The notes: generated from the letters alone by a model not told the origin. Positions 11,401-23,800 are shown, counted from the first letter of the stretch. The stretch is 64,000 nt of DNA from Closterium sp. Naga37s-1 (GCA_947471745.1 CANJKZ010001024.1:193501-257500); one strand, 5' to 3'. Translations and numbers: made by a program.

Positions 11401-12505
11401 CCGAGAGTGGCACGACACACTGAGGACTACACTTGCGGCTCTTGGGTTTGTTCCTTCCTCTGCTGACCCATCGCTGTTTCTACGCACCGACACTACCCTG
11501 CCGCCATTCTACATTCTACTGTACGTCAACGACTTGGTTTTTGCTACTGCTGACACTGAGGCGCTGGCCCTAGTGAAGGCGTAGCTGCATGAGAGACACA
11601 CCTGCACTGACCTGGGTGAACTGCGTAGCTATCTTGGCTTGCAGATCACCCGGGACAGAGCACGGCGCACCATCACCGTGACTCAGTCACACATGGTGCA
11701 CCAGGTCCTTCAGCGCTTCGGCTTCCAGTTCTCCTCGCCACAGCCCACTCCTCTGTCTACCGGCCACTCGCTCTCAGCTCCACCTTTGGACGAGTCCGTA
11801 GAGCCGAGTGGTCCGTATCCAGAGCTTGTGGGTTGCCTCATGTACCTGATGACGTGCACACGACCTGACCCCGCGTACCCTCTCAGCCTCCTGGCTCGCT
11901 ACGTGGCTCCCGGTAGACACCGAAAGGTGCACTGGGATGCTGCGAAGAGGGTACTGCGTTACTTGTGCAGTACATCGGGCATGGGGCTAGTGCTTGGAGG
12001 ACAGGGTTCAGTGGTACTCACAGGACACTCCGACGCTTCTTGGGCCGACGACCAAACGACTCAGCGTTCGTCACAGGGTTACACCTTCAGTCTTTGCTCT
12101 GGTTCTGTCTTGTGGAGGTCCACTCGTTCTTGTTCTGTGCTTAGTTCCAGCTGTGAGGCCGAGATCTACGCTGGGGCCATGGCTGCACAAGAGTTACGCT
12201 AGCTGACCTACCTGCTGACCGACTTGGGGGAGTAGCCTCATTCTCTTCCAGTTCTGTACGTCGACAACAAGGCAATGCTTGCCTTGTGTCACGAGCAGAG
12301 ACTGGAGCACAGAACGAAGCACATTGCTCTTCGCTACTTCCTTGCGCGTGAGCTGCAGCAGCGTCGTCATCTCCGCCTTTCCTACATGGCCTCGCGGGTC
12401 AACACTGCTGATGTGTTCACCAAGTCCCTTGGGTCTGGTGATCATCAGCGTTTCTGCACTGCTCTTGGGCTTGTGCCCACTCTGCCTCACCTGCTGGTTG
12501 CTTGA
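8450..12505 (+). pseudogene. Element G gag-pol, six stops, internally deleted, RT box YVND
   Basis: One reading frame persists from 8450 to 12505 with stops at 9455, 11156, 11237, 11582, 12200 and 12233 and no frameshift. Order: Gag remnant lacking the N-terminal capsid domain and knuckle, two LREW-type boxes (near 8521 and 8630), protease DTGAS near 8788, integrase HHRLGH near 9247 and D/D core. After PQQNGIA (9766) the frame jumps into Gly/Ala repeats, losing the catalytic Glu and the integrase C-terminus. RT follows, but its YVDD box reads YVND (Asn codon 11528-11530). RNase H retains SDAS, CEAE and VDNKA. Clearly non-functional. Confidence 0.9.
9767..10220 (+). repeat. Gly/Ala/Thr-coding linker repeat of element G
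   Basis: Degenerate GGAGGTGCTGGAGCTACTGGT units that read GGAGAT-type peptides in the gag-pol frame and Val/Leu/Glu strings in another. It normally joins integrase to RT; here its start is fused to the truncated integrase through the shared bases GCTG. Confidence 0.8.
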
Positions 12506-12748
12506 CTTGCTCTTGTTGTACACTGATATATATCTTTACACCTGCTTAATTACTCTTGCTAGGTTGTGATCAGTGTACTGCCTTGCTATTATAACTCTGC
12601 ATGCGAACTGGCTTTGTGGCCGCTTGCCTGTGCTCGGATTGTGTGGTGTCCTTGAGATCCACCATGAGCTTTGCTTTGCTTTGCTCTGTTGTCTTGCTTG
12701 TCTGATCTTGTGACCGTCTTGTTGTCCCCCACTTAGCCTATGGGGGTG
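12506..12748 (+). promoter_or_regulatory. Element G 3' UTR and polypurine tract
   Basis: About 240 bp from the last gag-pol stop to the 3' LTR, similar to the same interval in F, H, I, J and K and partly in A. It ends with a C-tract (12726-12731) facing TGGGGG (12741-12746) next to the LTR start at 12749. Confidence 0.7.
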
Positions 12749-12777
12749 TGTCAAAGTACAATCTTACTTGTAGGCTA
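12749..12777 (+). repeat. Element G 3' LTR, first part
   Basis: 29 bases matching the start of the G 5' LTR, cut by H. Its last five bases GGCTA (12773-12777) are the left TSD of H and recur at 27473-27477. Confidence 0.92.
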
Positions 12778-12910
12778 TGTCAAACTTATATCTACTATAG
12801 TCTGTTTAGGCTGTAGTGGGGTAGTCCTTAGAGGGTACAACACTTTTGTGTTTTCTACTTGTACCCTTCTGCTTTCTAGTTCAATCATTCTTTCGTCTAT
12901 CATTCTCACA
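12778..12910 (+). repeat. Element H 5' LTR (133 bp)
   Basis: TGTCAAACTTATATC to TTCTCACA. It reads the same as 27340-27472. Confidence 0.94.
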
Positions 12911-12952
12911 TGGTATAGAGCTAGTTTCGAGATTTTTTAAAAAGGGCCCACC
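12911..12952 (+). promoter_or_regulatory. Element H primer-binding site and GGGCCCACC box
   Basis: TGGTATAGAGC abuts the LTR (initiator-Met type, one base short, as in A and I). GGGCCCACC lies at 12944-12952. Confidence 0.72.
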
Positions 12953-12989
12953 ACTGAAATTTCTCCCCTGCCTACTTGCCGCGCGCTTC

Positions 12990-14220
12990 GCGCCTTCCCT
13001 TCGAGGCCCGTCACGGCCCCTGCGCCCGCCCTTAGAGCCTGCGCCCGCCCCGTAAGGCCCCTTAAGGCCTCGTTAGGTCCCGTAAGGCCCCTTTAGGCCC
13101 CGTTAAGGGCGCGGTTTAAGGCCCCGTAAGGCCCCGTTATGCCCCGTAAGGCCCCGTCAGGCCCCGTTCGGCCCCGTTTAAGGCCCCGTTAGGCCCCGAC
13201 AGGCCCCGTTAGAGGCCCCGTACGGCCCCGTCAGGCCCCGTTAGAGGCCCCGTACGGCCCTGTCAGGCCCCATTTGGCCCCGTTTAAGGCCCCGTAAGGC
13301 CCGTCAGGCCCCGTTAGAGGCCCCGTCAGGCTCCTTCAGGCCCAGTTAGAGGCCCGGTAAGGCCCCGTTAGAGGCCCCGTAAGGCCCGTCAGGCCCCGTT
13401 ATAGGCCCCGTCAGGCCCCGTTATAGGCCCCGCACGGCCCCGTTATCGGCCCCGTACGGCCCCGTTATAGGCCCCGTCAGGCCCCGTTATAGGCCCCGTT
13501 CGGCCCCGTCAGGCCCCATTTGGCCCCGTTTCAGGCCCCGTAAGGCCCGTCAGGCCCCGTTATAGGCCCCGTACGGCCCCGTTATAGGCCCCGTCAGGCC
13601 CCATTATAGGCCCCGTTCGGCCCCGTTATAGGCCTCGTCAGGCCCCGTTATAGGCCCCGTTCGGCCCAGTCAGGCCCCGTTAGAGGCCCCTTCAGGCCCA
13701 GCCGGCCCTGCTGCGGCCCTGTCGCAGCTCTTCCCCGACGCTGCCCCGGCCCTGCTCCTGAACTGCCCCGGCCCTGCTTCTGCACTGCCCCGGCCCTGCT
13801 CCTGACCTGCCCCTGAACTGCCCCGGCCCTGGCCTGGCTCTGCCCAAGCCCTGCCCCGGCCCTGCCCCGGCTCTGCCCCGGCCCTGCCCCTGAACTACCC
13901 CGGCCTTGCTTCTGCACTGCCCCGGCCCTGCTTCTGAACTGCCCCGGCTCTGCCCCGGCCCTGCCCCGGCCCTACCCCGGCCCTGCCCCTGAACTGCCCC
14001 GGCCCTGGCCCGGATCTGCCCTGGCCCTGCCCCGGCCCTGCTCCTGAACTGCCCCGGCCCTGCTCCTGAACTGCCCCGGCCCTGCCCCGGCCCTGCTCCT
14101 GAACTGCCCCGGCCCTGCCCCGGCCCTGCTCCTGAACTGCCCCGGCCCTGCCCCGGCCCTGCCCCGGCCCTGCTCCTGGACTGCCCCGGCCCTACCCCGG
14201 CCCTGCCCCAGCCTCTCCCC
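12990..14220 (+). repeat. Two-part GC-rich leader minisatellite of element H
   Basis: 12990-13695 is built of GGCCCCGTTATAGGCCCCGTC-like units of about 10-20 bases. 13695-14220 switches to CCTGCCCCGGCCCTGCTCCTGAACTG-like units. No start codon with a credible product lies in it; long frames on the - strand are repeat artefacts. Confidence 0.88.
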
Positions 14221-14450
14221 TGCAGCTGCCGTCGCGGCCCTGCCCCGCCCTGCAGCTGCTGCCGCGGAGATCCCTGCCGCGGTCGCGGCCCCACCCTGCT
14301 GCTGTAGCGACCCCGACGTCGCTGCCTTCGTGCGCCTACCCTTCCCACCACTGGTGAGCACTGCCCTGCCCTCGCTGCTACCGCTAATACTGCTGCTACT
14401 GCTGTCACTGCTGCTACTCCTGCTGCTGCTACTGCTCCTGGCGTGGCCAG

Positions 14451-16777
14451 ATGCGTCTCCAGGGCTGTCCTCGTGAGTCCCTCACGTCCCAGCAGCTTCG
14501 TGAGTGGTACGCTAGTTGGGGTTGTCGGGGTGGCCGTAGTGGGAGTCGCCCTGGAGTGGGTAGTTCGGGAGCTTCTGGTAGTGGCCAGGTGCAGCTGCAG
14601 CGTCGTCCACGCGAGGCTCTTTCGCCCCAGCAGCTTCGTGAGTGGTACGCTCAGAGTAGAGGGTCACTGAGTACTGCTCGCTGCCCGTACGTCATTCGCA
14701 CGGGTGTCCGGACTAGTCGGCCTTGCGGGACGGTTGGTCACACAGGGTCCCGCTGCTTAGCCCGTCTGAGCGACGCTTGGCGTACAGAGTTTGGCGTCGA
14801 CGCTGAGCTCCCCGACTGGGTGGAGCTGCTTAGGCAGAGGGTAGATATATTTGCTCTTGACTATGATGCTATCCTCACTGCCATGTATGCATTGTCTACT
14901 AGTGCTGAGGGTGCCTGTCACGTGTGTCTCCCGCCTGACCCCGGTATCCAGTCTGCTGCTCTAGGTGCTGGTGAGGCTGCTGCTCTAGGTGCTTGTACGT
15001 CTCCTGCTCTAGGTGCTGGTGAGGCTGCTGCTCTAGGCGCTGGTGAGTCTCCTGCTCCAGGTGCTGGTGAGTCTGCTCTCTCTGGTGCTGCACCTACTGC
15101 GGTCTTACACACTTTCACACTTGACTCTGGTGCTTCGCGCTCTTTCTTTAGAGACAGCACCACGCTCACGCCGCTCAGTCGGCCTGTTGCGGTCTCCCTT
15201 GCTGACCCCTCCGGGGGCCCAGTCCTTGCACACTCCTCCACGGTTCTACCGTGTCCTGCGGCCCCGTCGGGCTTGCTGTCGGGACTCCACCTCCCCTCGT
15301 TCTCTACGAACTTGGTGAGTGGAGCTGACCTCCAGGACGCGTGGGTTGACCAGTTCACCCCTGGAGGCCAGCGTGTGACCCACTGCACTTGCTCTCGGAC
15401 GGGCCGCCACCTGGCCACGTTCACCCGTCGGCCAGGGTCGAGTCTGTACACACTGACTACTGCGCCTCCTCCGGTCCCTACGTCTGGTCTGGTAGCTGCG
15501 TCCAGTCAGGTGTTTGCTGCAGCGTCCAGGTCTAGTCCTGCGTCTGCCCCCTGCTCGTGTCGTCCTCTGGCGCACGAGACTCTCCTTTGGCACCACCGCC
15601 TTGGTCACCCCTCCCTGCCTCGTCTTCGAGGTATGGCCTCTCGTGCTCTTGTCTCTGGACTCCCCAGGTCCCTCCCTCCCCTTCCTCCGGGGCCTGCCCC
15701 CACCTGTGTTCCTTGTGTCGAGGGCCGGCAGTGCGCCGCTCCTCACTCCTCCTCGTTTCCTCCGACTGAGGCCCCTCTGCAGACTCTTCACATGGACGTG
15801 TGGGGCCCAGCCCGCGTCCGTGGACAGGGTCACGAGCGTTACTTCCTGCTGGTCGTTGACGACTACTCGCGTTACACCACAGTCTTCACCTTGCGCAGCA
15901 AGGGTGAGGTCCCTGAGGTGTTGATCGCCTGGATCCGCGGTGCTCGTCGCCAGCTTAGTGAGAGTTTCGGCTCAGACCTTCCTGTTCTGCGTCTGCACTC
16001 AGACAGAGGCGGGGAGTTTTCCTCCGACCTCCTGAGAGCCTTCTGTCGTTCGGAGGGCATCCGCCAGACGTTCACGCTTCCGGCCTCCCCGCAGCAAAAT
16101 GGGATTGCTGAGCGCCGCATTGGCATGGTCATGGACGTCGCTCGTACGTCCAAGATCCATGCGGCTGCTCCCCATTTTCTGTGGCCGTTCGCGGTTCAGT
16201 ACGCTGCGCATCAGATCAACCTTCAACCTCGTGTCTCCTTGCCGGAGACCACACCTACTCTGCGGTGGAAGGGGAAGGTTGGCGATGCGTCCGCGTTCCG
16301 TGTCTGGGGATCTCGAGCTTTTGTCCGCGATACTACCGCGGACAAGCTGTCCTCCCGTGCCGTTCCCTGTGTCTTCCTTGGCTTCCCTCCTGACGCACCC
16401 GGGTGGCAGTTCTACCACCCCACCTCGCGTCGTGTTCTGTCCTCTCAGGACGTCACGTTCGACGAGTCGGTGTCGTACTACCGTCTCTTTCCCTACCGCA
16501 CTGCCTCTCCCCCCCCCCCGCCGCTCTTTCTCGCACCAGGTACTCCCCTGGTAGACCCCCTCCCCCCCCAGGGTCCCGCCCCCTCAGGTGTGTCCCAGGT
16601 AGACCCTGCTGAGCCGGTCGAGGTAGCTGTCGACTCAGGTGCTGCTAGGGGTGCTTACCCTGCGGGTGCGGGGCCTGGGGGTGCTGAGACTGGGGGTGCT
16701 GAGTCTGGGGGTGCTGAGACTGGGGGTGCTGAGTCTGGGGGTACTGAGACTGGGCGTACTGAGCCTGGGGGTGTGGC
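14451..16777 (+). CDS. Element H gag-pol, first part (Gag remnant, protease, integrase)
   Basis: The frame opens at ATG 14451 and is cut by element I at 16777. It starts with two LREWY boxes (14480, 14618), then an extended knuckle (first Cys, 13 residues, Cys, then His and Cys), then the conserved DAWRTEFG region, protease DSGAS (near 15123), integrase HHRLGH (near 15591), CVPC, D/D/E core (VVDDYSRY, HSDRGGEF, NGIAERR) and a short GGAES/GGAET repeat. Compared with element I (17896) about 330 N-terminal Gag residues are missing. The frame resumes at 24191. The start codon is inferred. Confidence 0.85.
16773..16777 (+). repeat. TSD of element I, left copy (GTGGC)
   Basis: GTGGC recurs at 24186-24190 directly after the second LTR of I. 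Confidence 0.93.
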
Positions 16778-16909
16778 TGTCAAACATTATATATGTTGTG
16801 TTAGTTTAGGCTACAGTGGGTTAGCCTATAGGGGGTACACAATTCTAGGGTTAGGTACTTGTACTCTTTTCATTGCTAGTTCATTCATTCCTGTTCAGTG
16901 ATTCCAACA
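16778..16909 (+). repeat. Element I 5' LTR (132 bp)
   Basis: TGTCAAACATTATATATG to GATTCCAACA. No difference from the 3' LTR was seen. TTATATATG near its start is AT-rich, but promoter function is not shown. Confidence 0.94.
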
Positions 16910-16958
16910 TGGTATAGAGCAGGTCCTTCCTAGGACCGAAATTTTCTAAGGGCCCACC
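16910..16958 (+). promoter_or_regulatory. Element I primer-binding site and GGGCCCACC box
   Basis: TGGTATAGAGC abuts the LTR. GGGCCCACC lies at 16950-16958. Confidence 0.72.
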
Positions 16959-16999
16959 ACTACGTAACTACCTACCTACCTACCTACCCGTGCCCTAGG

Positions 17000-17660
17000 G
17001 CGCCTCGGCGTGTCACGCCCCTAGAGGCCCCTCTTGACGGCCCCGCGCTAGCCCCGTTCAGGCCCCGTCGGCCCCTTTAAGGCCCCGTTCAGGCCCCGCG
17101 CTAGCCCCGTTTAGGCTCCGTCGGCCCCGTTTCAGGCCCCGTCGGCCCCACGCTAGCCCCTCTCAGGCCCCGTCGACCCGCGCTAGCCCCGTTTCAGGCC
17201 CCGTCGGCCCCTTTTCAGGCCCCGTCGGCCCCGCGCTAGCCCCTCTCAGGCCCCGTCGGCCCGCGCTAGCCCCGTTTCTGGCCCCGTCGGCCCCGTTTCA
17301 GGCCCCGTCGGCCCCGCGCTAGCCCCTCTCAGGCCCCGTCGGCCCGCGCTAGCCCCGTTTCAGGCCCCGTCGGCCCGCGCTAGCCCCGTCTCAGGCCCCG
17401 TAGGCCCCGCGCTAGCCCCTCTCAGGCCCCGTCGGCCCCGCGCTAGCCCCATTCAGGCCCCGATCGGGCCCGCGCTAGCCCCGTTTCAGGCCCCTTCGGC
17501 CCCGTTTCAGGCCCCGTCGGCCCCGCGCTAGCCCCGTTCAGGCCCCGTCGGCCCCTTGCTAGCCCCGTCAAGGCCCCGTTTGGCCCCGCGCTAGCCCCGC
17601 TCAGGCCCCGATCGGCCCCGCGCTCGCCCCTCTAGGGCCCCAACCGGCCCCGTGCCTACC
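17000..17660 (+). repeat. GC-rich leader minisatellite of element I
   Basis: About 30 degenerate units on the theme CCCCGCGCTAGCCCCTCTC plus AGGCCCCGTCGG, period about 15-35. It lies between the GGGCCCACC box and the gag start and differs in sequence from the leaders of A, F, G, H and J. Confidence 0.88.
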
Positions 17661-17895
17661 TCGCCGACCCGTGCCCACCACCCAGAGGCCCCGGGCGGCC
17701 CGTTCCCGCCGCAGCACAAGAGGGAGAGCGGGCGGCCCGTCCCCGCCGTGACCTGAGCCGAGCCGCGCGCCCCGAGCCGAGCCGCGCCACCCAGCCGAGC
17801 CGCGACCCGACCTGAACCGAGCCGCGCCGCCCTGCCCTACCTGGTTCGTCCTACCTGCTTCTCCTACCGCTACTGCTGCTATTTCTACTGTTCCT

Positions 17896-20800
17896 ATGGC
17901 TAGCCCACAGGTTCTCGTGTTCGATGCTGAGGGCCGCCCTGTGAAGTTTGACACCTGGCTCGATGACCTGCACCTCTACCTACAGCTCACAGCCAAGGAT
18001 GACATCTCACTGTACGATCACGCCCTAGGCCTTGTCACTGCCCCTGCTGCTACTGCTGACAGCACTGCTCGCTCACAGTGGCAGACTCGTGATGCCCACG
18101 CTCGCTTCGCCATTCGCAACTCCCTGCCGATAGACGAACGCGAGCACTTTGGTCAGCACAAGACTGCACCGGCACTGTACACAGCTGTAGTTGCTCGCTA
18201 CTCCTCACCTGCCTCTGCCGCACTAGGCCGTCTCTCCCTCCCCTACCTGTTTCCCGACCTGGCCTCCTTTCACACAGTCGCTGACCTCATCACGCACCTC
18301 CGTACTAGTGAGGCCCGCTTCCGTGCCGCCATGCCTGCTGAGTTCCTTGCCACGCACCCCCCTCCACTCTGGCTCACTCTCTATCACCTAGTCACCCGCC
18401 TCCCTGACACACTGCGTGCTGTCAGGGACCACTTCCTAGCTCGTTGCCCCACTGAGCTCACCATTGCCCTCCTCGAGAAGGAGCTACTTGCAGCTGAGGC
18501 TAGCATAGTCGCTGTAGGTGCCTCTCGTGGCGACCCCCGTACCCCGTTCTTTGAGGGGTGTTCTCCTTCCCCCCTTCTTCCCTCTGTCGCCTCTGCTGCT
18601 GCTGTCGACCTTCTTGGTACTGAGAAGGTCGGCGCTGCGTCTGCCTCGAGCGGACGCCGCAGCGGCAAGGGCAAAGGGGGCAAGGGTAGTGGCGGTGACG
18701 GCGGGGGAGGCGGCGGTGGGGGCGGTGGAGGCAGTGGGGGTGGTGGCTCGGCTGGAGGGGCGAGTGGTAGCGGTGGGGGTGGTGGCGGCAGCGGCGGGGG
18801 AGGTGGCAGGAGTGGAGGCGGCGGTTGGGGTGGCGGTGGACGAGGCGGCGGCAGGGGTTGGGGTGGTCGAGGAGGTGGCAGCGGTGGTGGTGGCCGTGGA
18901 GGCGCTGGCGGTGGCCAGGGCCAGCAGCACACTCTCTCGCCCCAGGAGGTCCGTGAGTGGTACTCTCAGCACGGGGGTGGGGGTGGTCTTAGCTGCACGT
19001 ACGTCATTCGCACTGGTGACCGCACTGGTCAGCAGTGTGGACGACCGCACGCCACACAGCGCTGCTTCTCTCGTCTCGACGACGCTTGGCGTGTTCAGTT
19101 CCCTCAGGCCACTGAGCTGCCCCGCTGGCTTGATCTCCTGAAGAAGGGGATTGATATCTATGCTCTAGACTTTGATGCTATTCTATCTGCCATGTATGTG
19201 ATGTCTACTAGTGGAGAGGGTGCTGAGTACTTGTGTGTGCCGCCCGACCCGGGCATTAGGGCCAGTGCGTCTGCCGCTCCAGGTACTCACGTGTCGGCTA
19301 CCCCAGGTGCTGGTGAGGCTGCTGCTCTAGGTGCTCGTGTGTCTCCCCCCCTTGGTACTGCGTCGACTGCCGCACTGCACACCTTCACACTGGACTCAGG
19401 TGCTTCTCGCTGCTTCTTTCGTGACCGCACTGCCCTTGAGCCGCTTGCTCGACCAGTTGCTGTCTCCCTTGCTGACCCCTCTGGGGGTCCGGTCATTGCG
19501 ACCTCTTCCACTGTCCTTCCCTGCCCTGCGGTCCCGTCGGGCACACTGTCAGGTCTCCACCTCCCCTCGTTCTCTACGAACTTGGTGGCAGGCTGTGCAC
19601 TCCAGGACGGGGGTGTTCACCAGTTCACCCCTGCCTACGAGCGCGTGACACACTGCACGTGTGCTCGTACGGGCCGTCACTTGGCTACCTTCACTCGGCA
19701 GCCGGGGTCGGACCTGTACACACTGACTACTGAGTCCCCTCAGGTTGCTGCGACTGCGTCCGCGTCCGCGTCAGGTCAGCTGTCCGCCCCCTGCTCGTGT
19801 CGCTCTTTGGCACACGAGACTGTCCTCTGGCACCACCGCCTTGGCCACCCGTCTGTGCAGCGGCTTCGTGCCATGCACTCCAGGTACCTTGTCTCTGGCC
19901 TGCCCAGGGTCCTTCCTCCCCTCCCACCCTCGCCTGCTCCTACCTGTCTCCCCTGTGTCGAGGGACGGCAGCGCGCCGCTCCTCACTCCTCCTCGTTCCC
20001 CCCGACGACTGCTCCCTTGCAGACACTCCACATGGACGTGTGGGGCCCAGCCCGCGTCCGTGGTCAGGGTCAGGAGAGGTACTTCCTGATAGTTGTTGAC
20101 GACTACTCGCGCTACACCTCGGTCTTCCCCTTGCGCACCAAGGGTGAGGTCCCTGATGTCTTGATCCCTTGGATCCGCAGAGCCCGTCTCCAGCTCAGCG
20201 AGCGTTTTCACTCGGACTTTCCTGTCCTGCGCTTGCACTCTGACAGAGGTGGTGAGTTCTCCTCCGACCTCTTGGCAGCCTACTGTGCTGAGCACGGCAT
20301 TGAGCAGTCGTTCACGCTTCCGGCTTCTCCACAGCAGAATGGGGTTGCGGAGCGCCGCATTGGCCTGGTCATGGAGGTCGCCCGTACCTCCTTGATCCAT
20401 GCGGCTGCCCCCCACTTTCTGTGGCCGTTTGCGGTCCGGTACGCTGCGCATCAGCTCAACCTCTGGCCCCGTGTCTCCTTGCCGGAGACCTCGCCCACGC
20501 TACTGTGGACGGGGGAGGTTGGCGATGCGTCGCGTTTCCGGGTCTGGGGGTCTCGAGCTTTTGGCCGCGATTCGTCTGCGGACAAGCTCTCCTCCCGTGC
20601 TGTTCCCTGCGTCTTCCTCGGCTTTGTCCCGGACGCGTCTGGTTGGCAGTTTTACCACGCCACCTCGCGCCGAGTCTTGCCCTCCCAGGACGTCACTTTT
20701 GACGAGTCCGTCCCCTACTACCGCCTCTTCCCCTACCGCACTGCCCCGCTCCCCCCCCCGCCTCTCTTCCTCTCGCCAGGTGCTGCTGTTGCAGACCCCC

Positions 20801-23800
20801 TCCCCCCTCAGGGTGCCGCTCCCTCAGGTGTGTCTCAGGTAGACCCGGTTGAGCCTGTTGAGGTAGCTGTCGACTCTCGTCCTGCTGGGGGTGCTGAGCC
20901 CGGGGGTGCTGAGCCTGGGGGTGTGGAGCCTGGGGGTGTGGAGCCTGGGGGTGTGGAGCCTGGGGGTGTGGAGCTTGAGGGTGCTGAGCTTGGGGGTGTG
21001 GAGCCTCGTGGTACTGAGCTGCGGAGTCCGGAGTCTGGGGGTTCTGCGTCTGGAGGTACGAGGTCTGGGAGTCCTGCACCTGGAGGAGCCCTCTCCTCGG
21101 AGCAGCTACGTGCGTGGTACTTAGAGTACTGCAGCCTCCGGAGAGGTACCGCTCGAGCCGGACGTACTACTGGGACTGGTGCTAGTACTTCTTCTCCCGT
21201 TCGGGAGCTCCCCTCCCGCGAGCGGATCCGTGAGTGGTACGAGCGGCGCTGCACTCTTCGGAGTGGCGTGCCTCGTGTTACGAACCCCGCTGCTGTTGGA
21301 GCTGCTGCTGGTGCTGAGGACCCGGGCGTTGGAGCTGCTGCTGGTGCTGAGGACCCGGACGTTGGAGCTGCTGCTGGTGCTGAGGACCCGGGCGTTGGAG
21401 CCGCTGCTGGTGCTGAGGACCCGGGCGTTGGAGCTGCTGCTGGTGCTGAGGACCCAGGCGTTGGAGCTACTGCTGGTGCTGAGGACCCGGGCGTTGGAGC
21501 TACCGCTGGTGCTGAGGACGTGGGCGCTGGAGCTGCTGCTGGTGCTGCGGACCCTGGTGCGGGTGTCCCTGCTGGCTCTGGTGTCGCTGCTCGGTCTCAG
21601 CCGTACTTTGTTCCGCTCCTTCAGCAGGTTCTTGGTCAGCTTCCTCCTCCTTTTCCTCCTCCCTCCTTAGAGTGTCCTCAGCCTGTCCAGCTGCAGTCGG
21701 CGTTACCGTCTGCCTCCTCTCTCCTTGGTCCTGCTCCTTACACTGGTCCGACTGGAGGTCTTACTGAGCGGCGTGAGCCTGCGTCTCGTCCTGCGTCGCC
21801 TGAGTCTCGTCCTGGGTCGCCTGTCCGCACTGCTCTCTCTAGTCGTCGAGTCCAGCGTCAGCGTCTTCCTGCTGTCCCAGGCACTCACCGGATGGCGCTT
21901 CGTCCGTCCACTGCTCCACAGCGTGTCCCACTGCCGTCTCCTCCTGCTTCCTCTCTTCCTGCTCTTCCTGACCCTGGGTCAGACTCTCTTCGTGCTACCA
22001 GTCCTGCTGTCACGCGTCTCCTGGCCACTGTTGTCACTGACCCTTCCTTTGAGTCTGCTGCTGCGTCTGCCTTAGTTGCTGAGCTTGTCGACTTTGCTGC
22101 TCGCTGTCGTCTAGACTACGCTGCTAGCCTAGTTGCTGAGTCTAAGTCTGTCTGTCCTCCGTCCGTCGGGGGTGAGTGTGCTCTTGGCACTGACGTCCTT
22201 GAGGACAGGCAGGAGGAGTTCCAGTGCTTTGCTGCCGCTTTGCCCCATCTCGTGTCCATGCTTGTTGCCCCTGAGGGAGACCCGGATGCACCAGACATCC
22301 CGACCCCACGCTCTTACGCAGAGGCGATGGCCGGTCCCTACTCCTCTCAGTGGCAGTCAGCCATGGACACAGAGATGGCTTCCTGGAAGTCCACAGGCAC
22401 CTACGTCGACGAGGTTCCCCCGCCTGGGGCGAACATCGTCAGTGGCATGTGGATTTTCAGGGTGAAGCGGCCGCCGGGTTCTCCGCCTGTCTTCAAGGCG
22501 CGTTACGTTGCACGAGGCTTCAGTCAGCGCGAGGGAGTTGACTTCTTCCAGACCTTCTCCCCGACCCCGAAGATGACCACTCTTCGGGTTCTGCTGCACG
22601 TCGCCGCTCAGCGTGACTACGAGCTCCACTCGCTTGACTTCAGCACTGCTTTCCTGCAGGGCAGCCTGCACGAGGAGATCTGGCTGCGCCGTCCACCTGG
22701 CTTCACTGGGTCGTTCCCTCCTGGTACCCAGTGGAGCCTCCGACGGCCAGTCTACGGTCTCCGCCAGGCGCCTCGTGAGTGGCACGACACACTGAGGACT
22801 ACGCTTGCGGCTCTTGGGTTCGCGCCTTCTACTGCTGACCCGTCGCTGTTTCTACGCACCGACACCTCACTGCCGCCGTTCTACGTCCTTGTGTACGTCG
22901 ACGACTTGGTCTTTGCTACTGCTGACACTGTGGCACTCGCCCACGTGAAGTCGGAGCTGCAGAAGAGACACACGTGCACAGACCTGGGTGAACTGACAAG
23001 CTATCTTGGCTTGCGGATCACCCGGGACAGAGCACGCCGCACCATCACCTTGACTCAGTCACACATGGTGCAGCAGGTCCTTCAGCGCTTCCGCTTCACG
23101 TACTCCTCGCCTCAGCCCACTCCTCTGCCTACCGGTCACTCGCTCTCAGCTCTGCCTTCGGATGAGTCCGTAGAGCCGAGTGGCCCGTATCCAGAGCTTG
23201 TGGGTTGCCTCATGTACCTGATGACCTGCACTCGACCAGACCTTGCATACCCTCTCAGCATTCTTGCACGCTATGTCGCTCGCGGCCGTCACCGGAAGGA
23301 GCACATGGATGCAGCTAAGAGGGTGTTGCGCTACTTGTGCAGTACGTCGGGCATGGGGCTAGTGCTTGGAGGGCGAGTCCCAGTTGTTCTCACTGGGCAC
23401 TCAGACGCTTCTTGGGCAGACGACCAGGCTACTCAGCGGTCGTCTCAGGGTTACTCCTTCAGTCTTGGCTCTGGTTCTGTTTCTTGGCGTTCTACTCGCT
23501 CTTCTTCTGTTCTCAGCTCCAGTTGTGAGGCTGAGATCTACGCCACAGCCATGGCGGCCCAGGAGCTACGCTGGCTCACCTAATTGCTGACCGACCTTGG
23601 AGAGCAGCCTCGTTCTCCTCCAGTGCTGTACGTCGACAACAAGGCAGCCATTGCCTTGTGTGAGGAGCACAGACTGGAGCACAGAACGAAGCACATTGCT
23701 CTGCGTTACTTCCTCGCTCGAGAGCTGCAGCAGCGTGGTCAGCTTCGCCTGCGTTACGTGGCCTCTGAGGCCAACACTGCTGATGTGTTCACCAAGGCGC

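Noticed and set aside
13648-14408. Long - strand frames of Gly/Arg/Gln/Ala (collagen-like look)
   Set aside because: Readings of the GC leader minisatellite of H; no start context, no domain, several frames open.
18384-19050. Long - strand frames opposite element I gag
   Set aside because: Shadow of the Gly-rich coding tract (GGT/GGC repeats give Pro/Thr-rich complement). The + frame has the conserved Gag layout.
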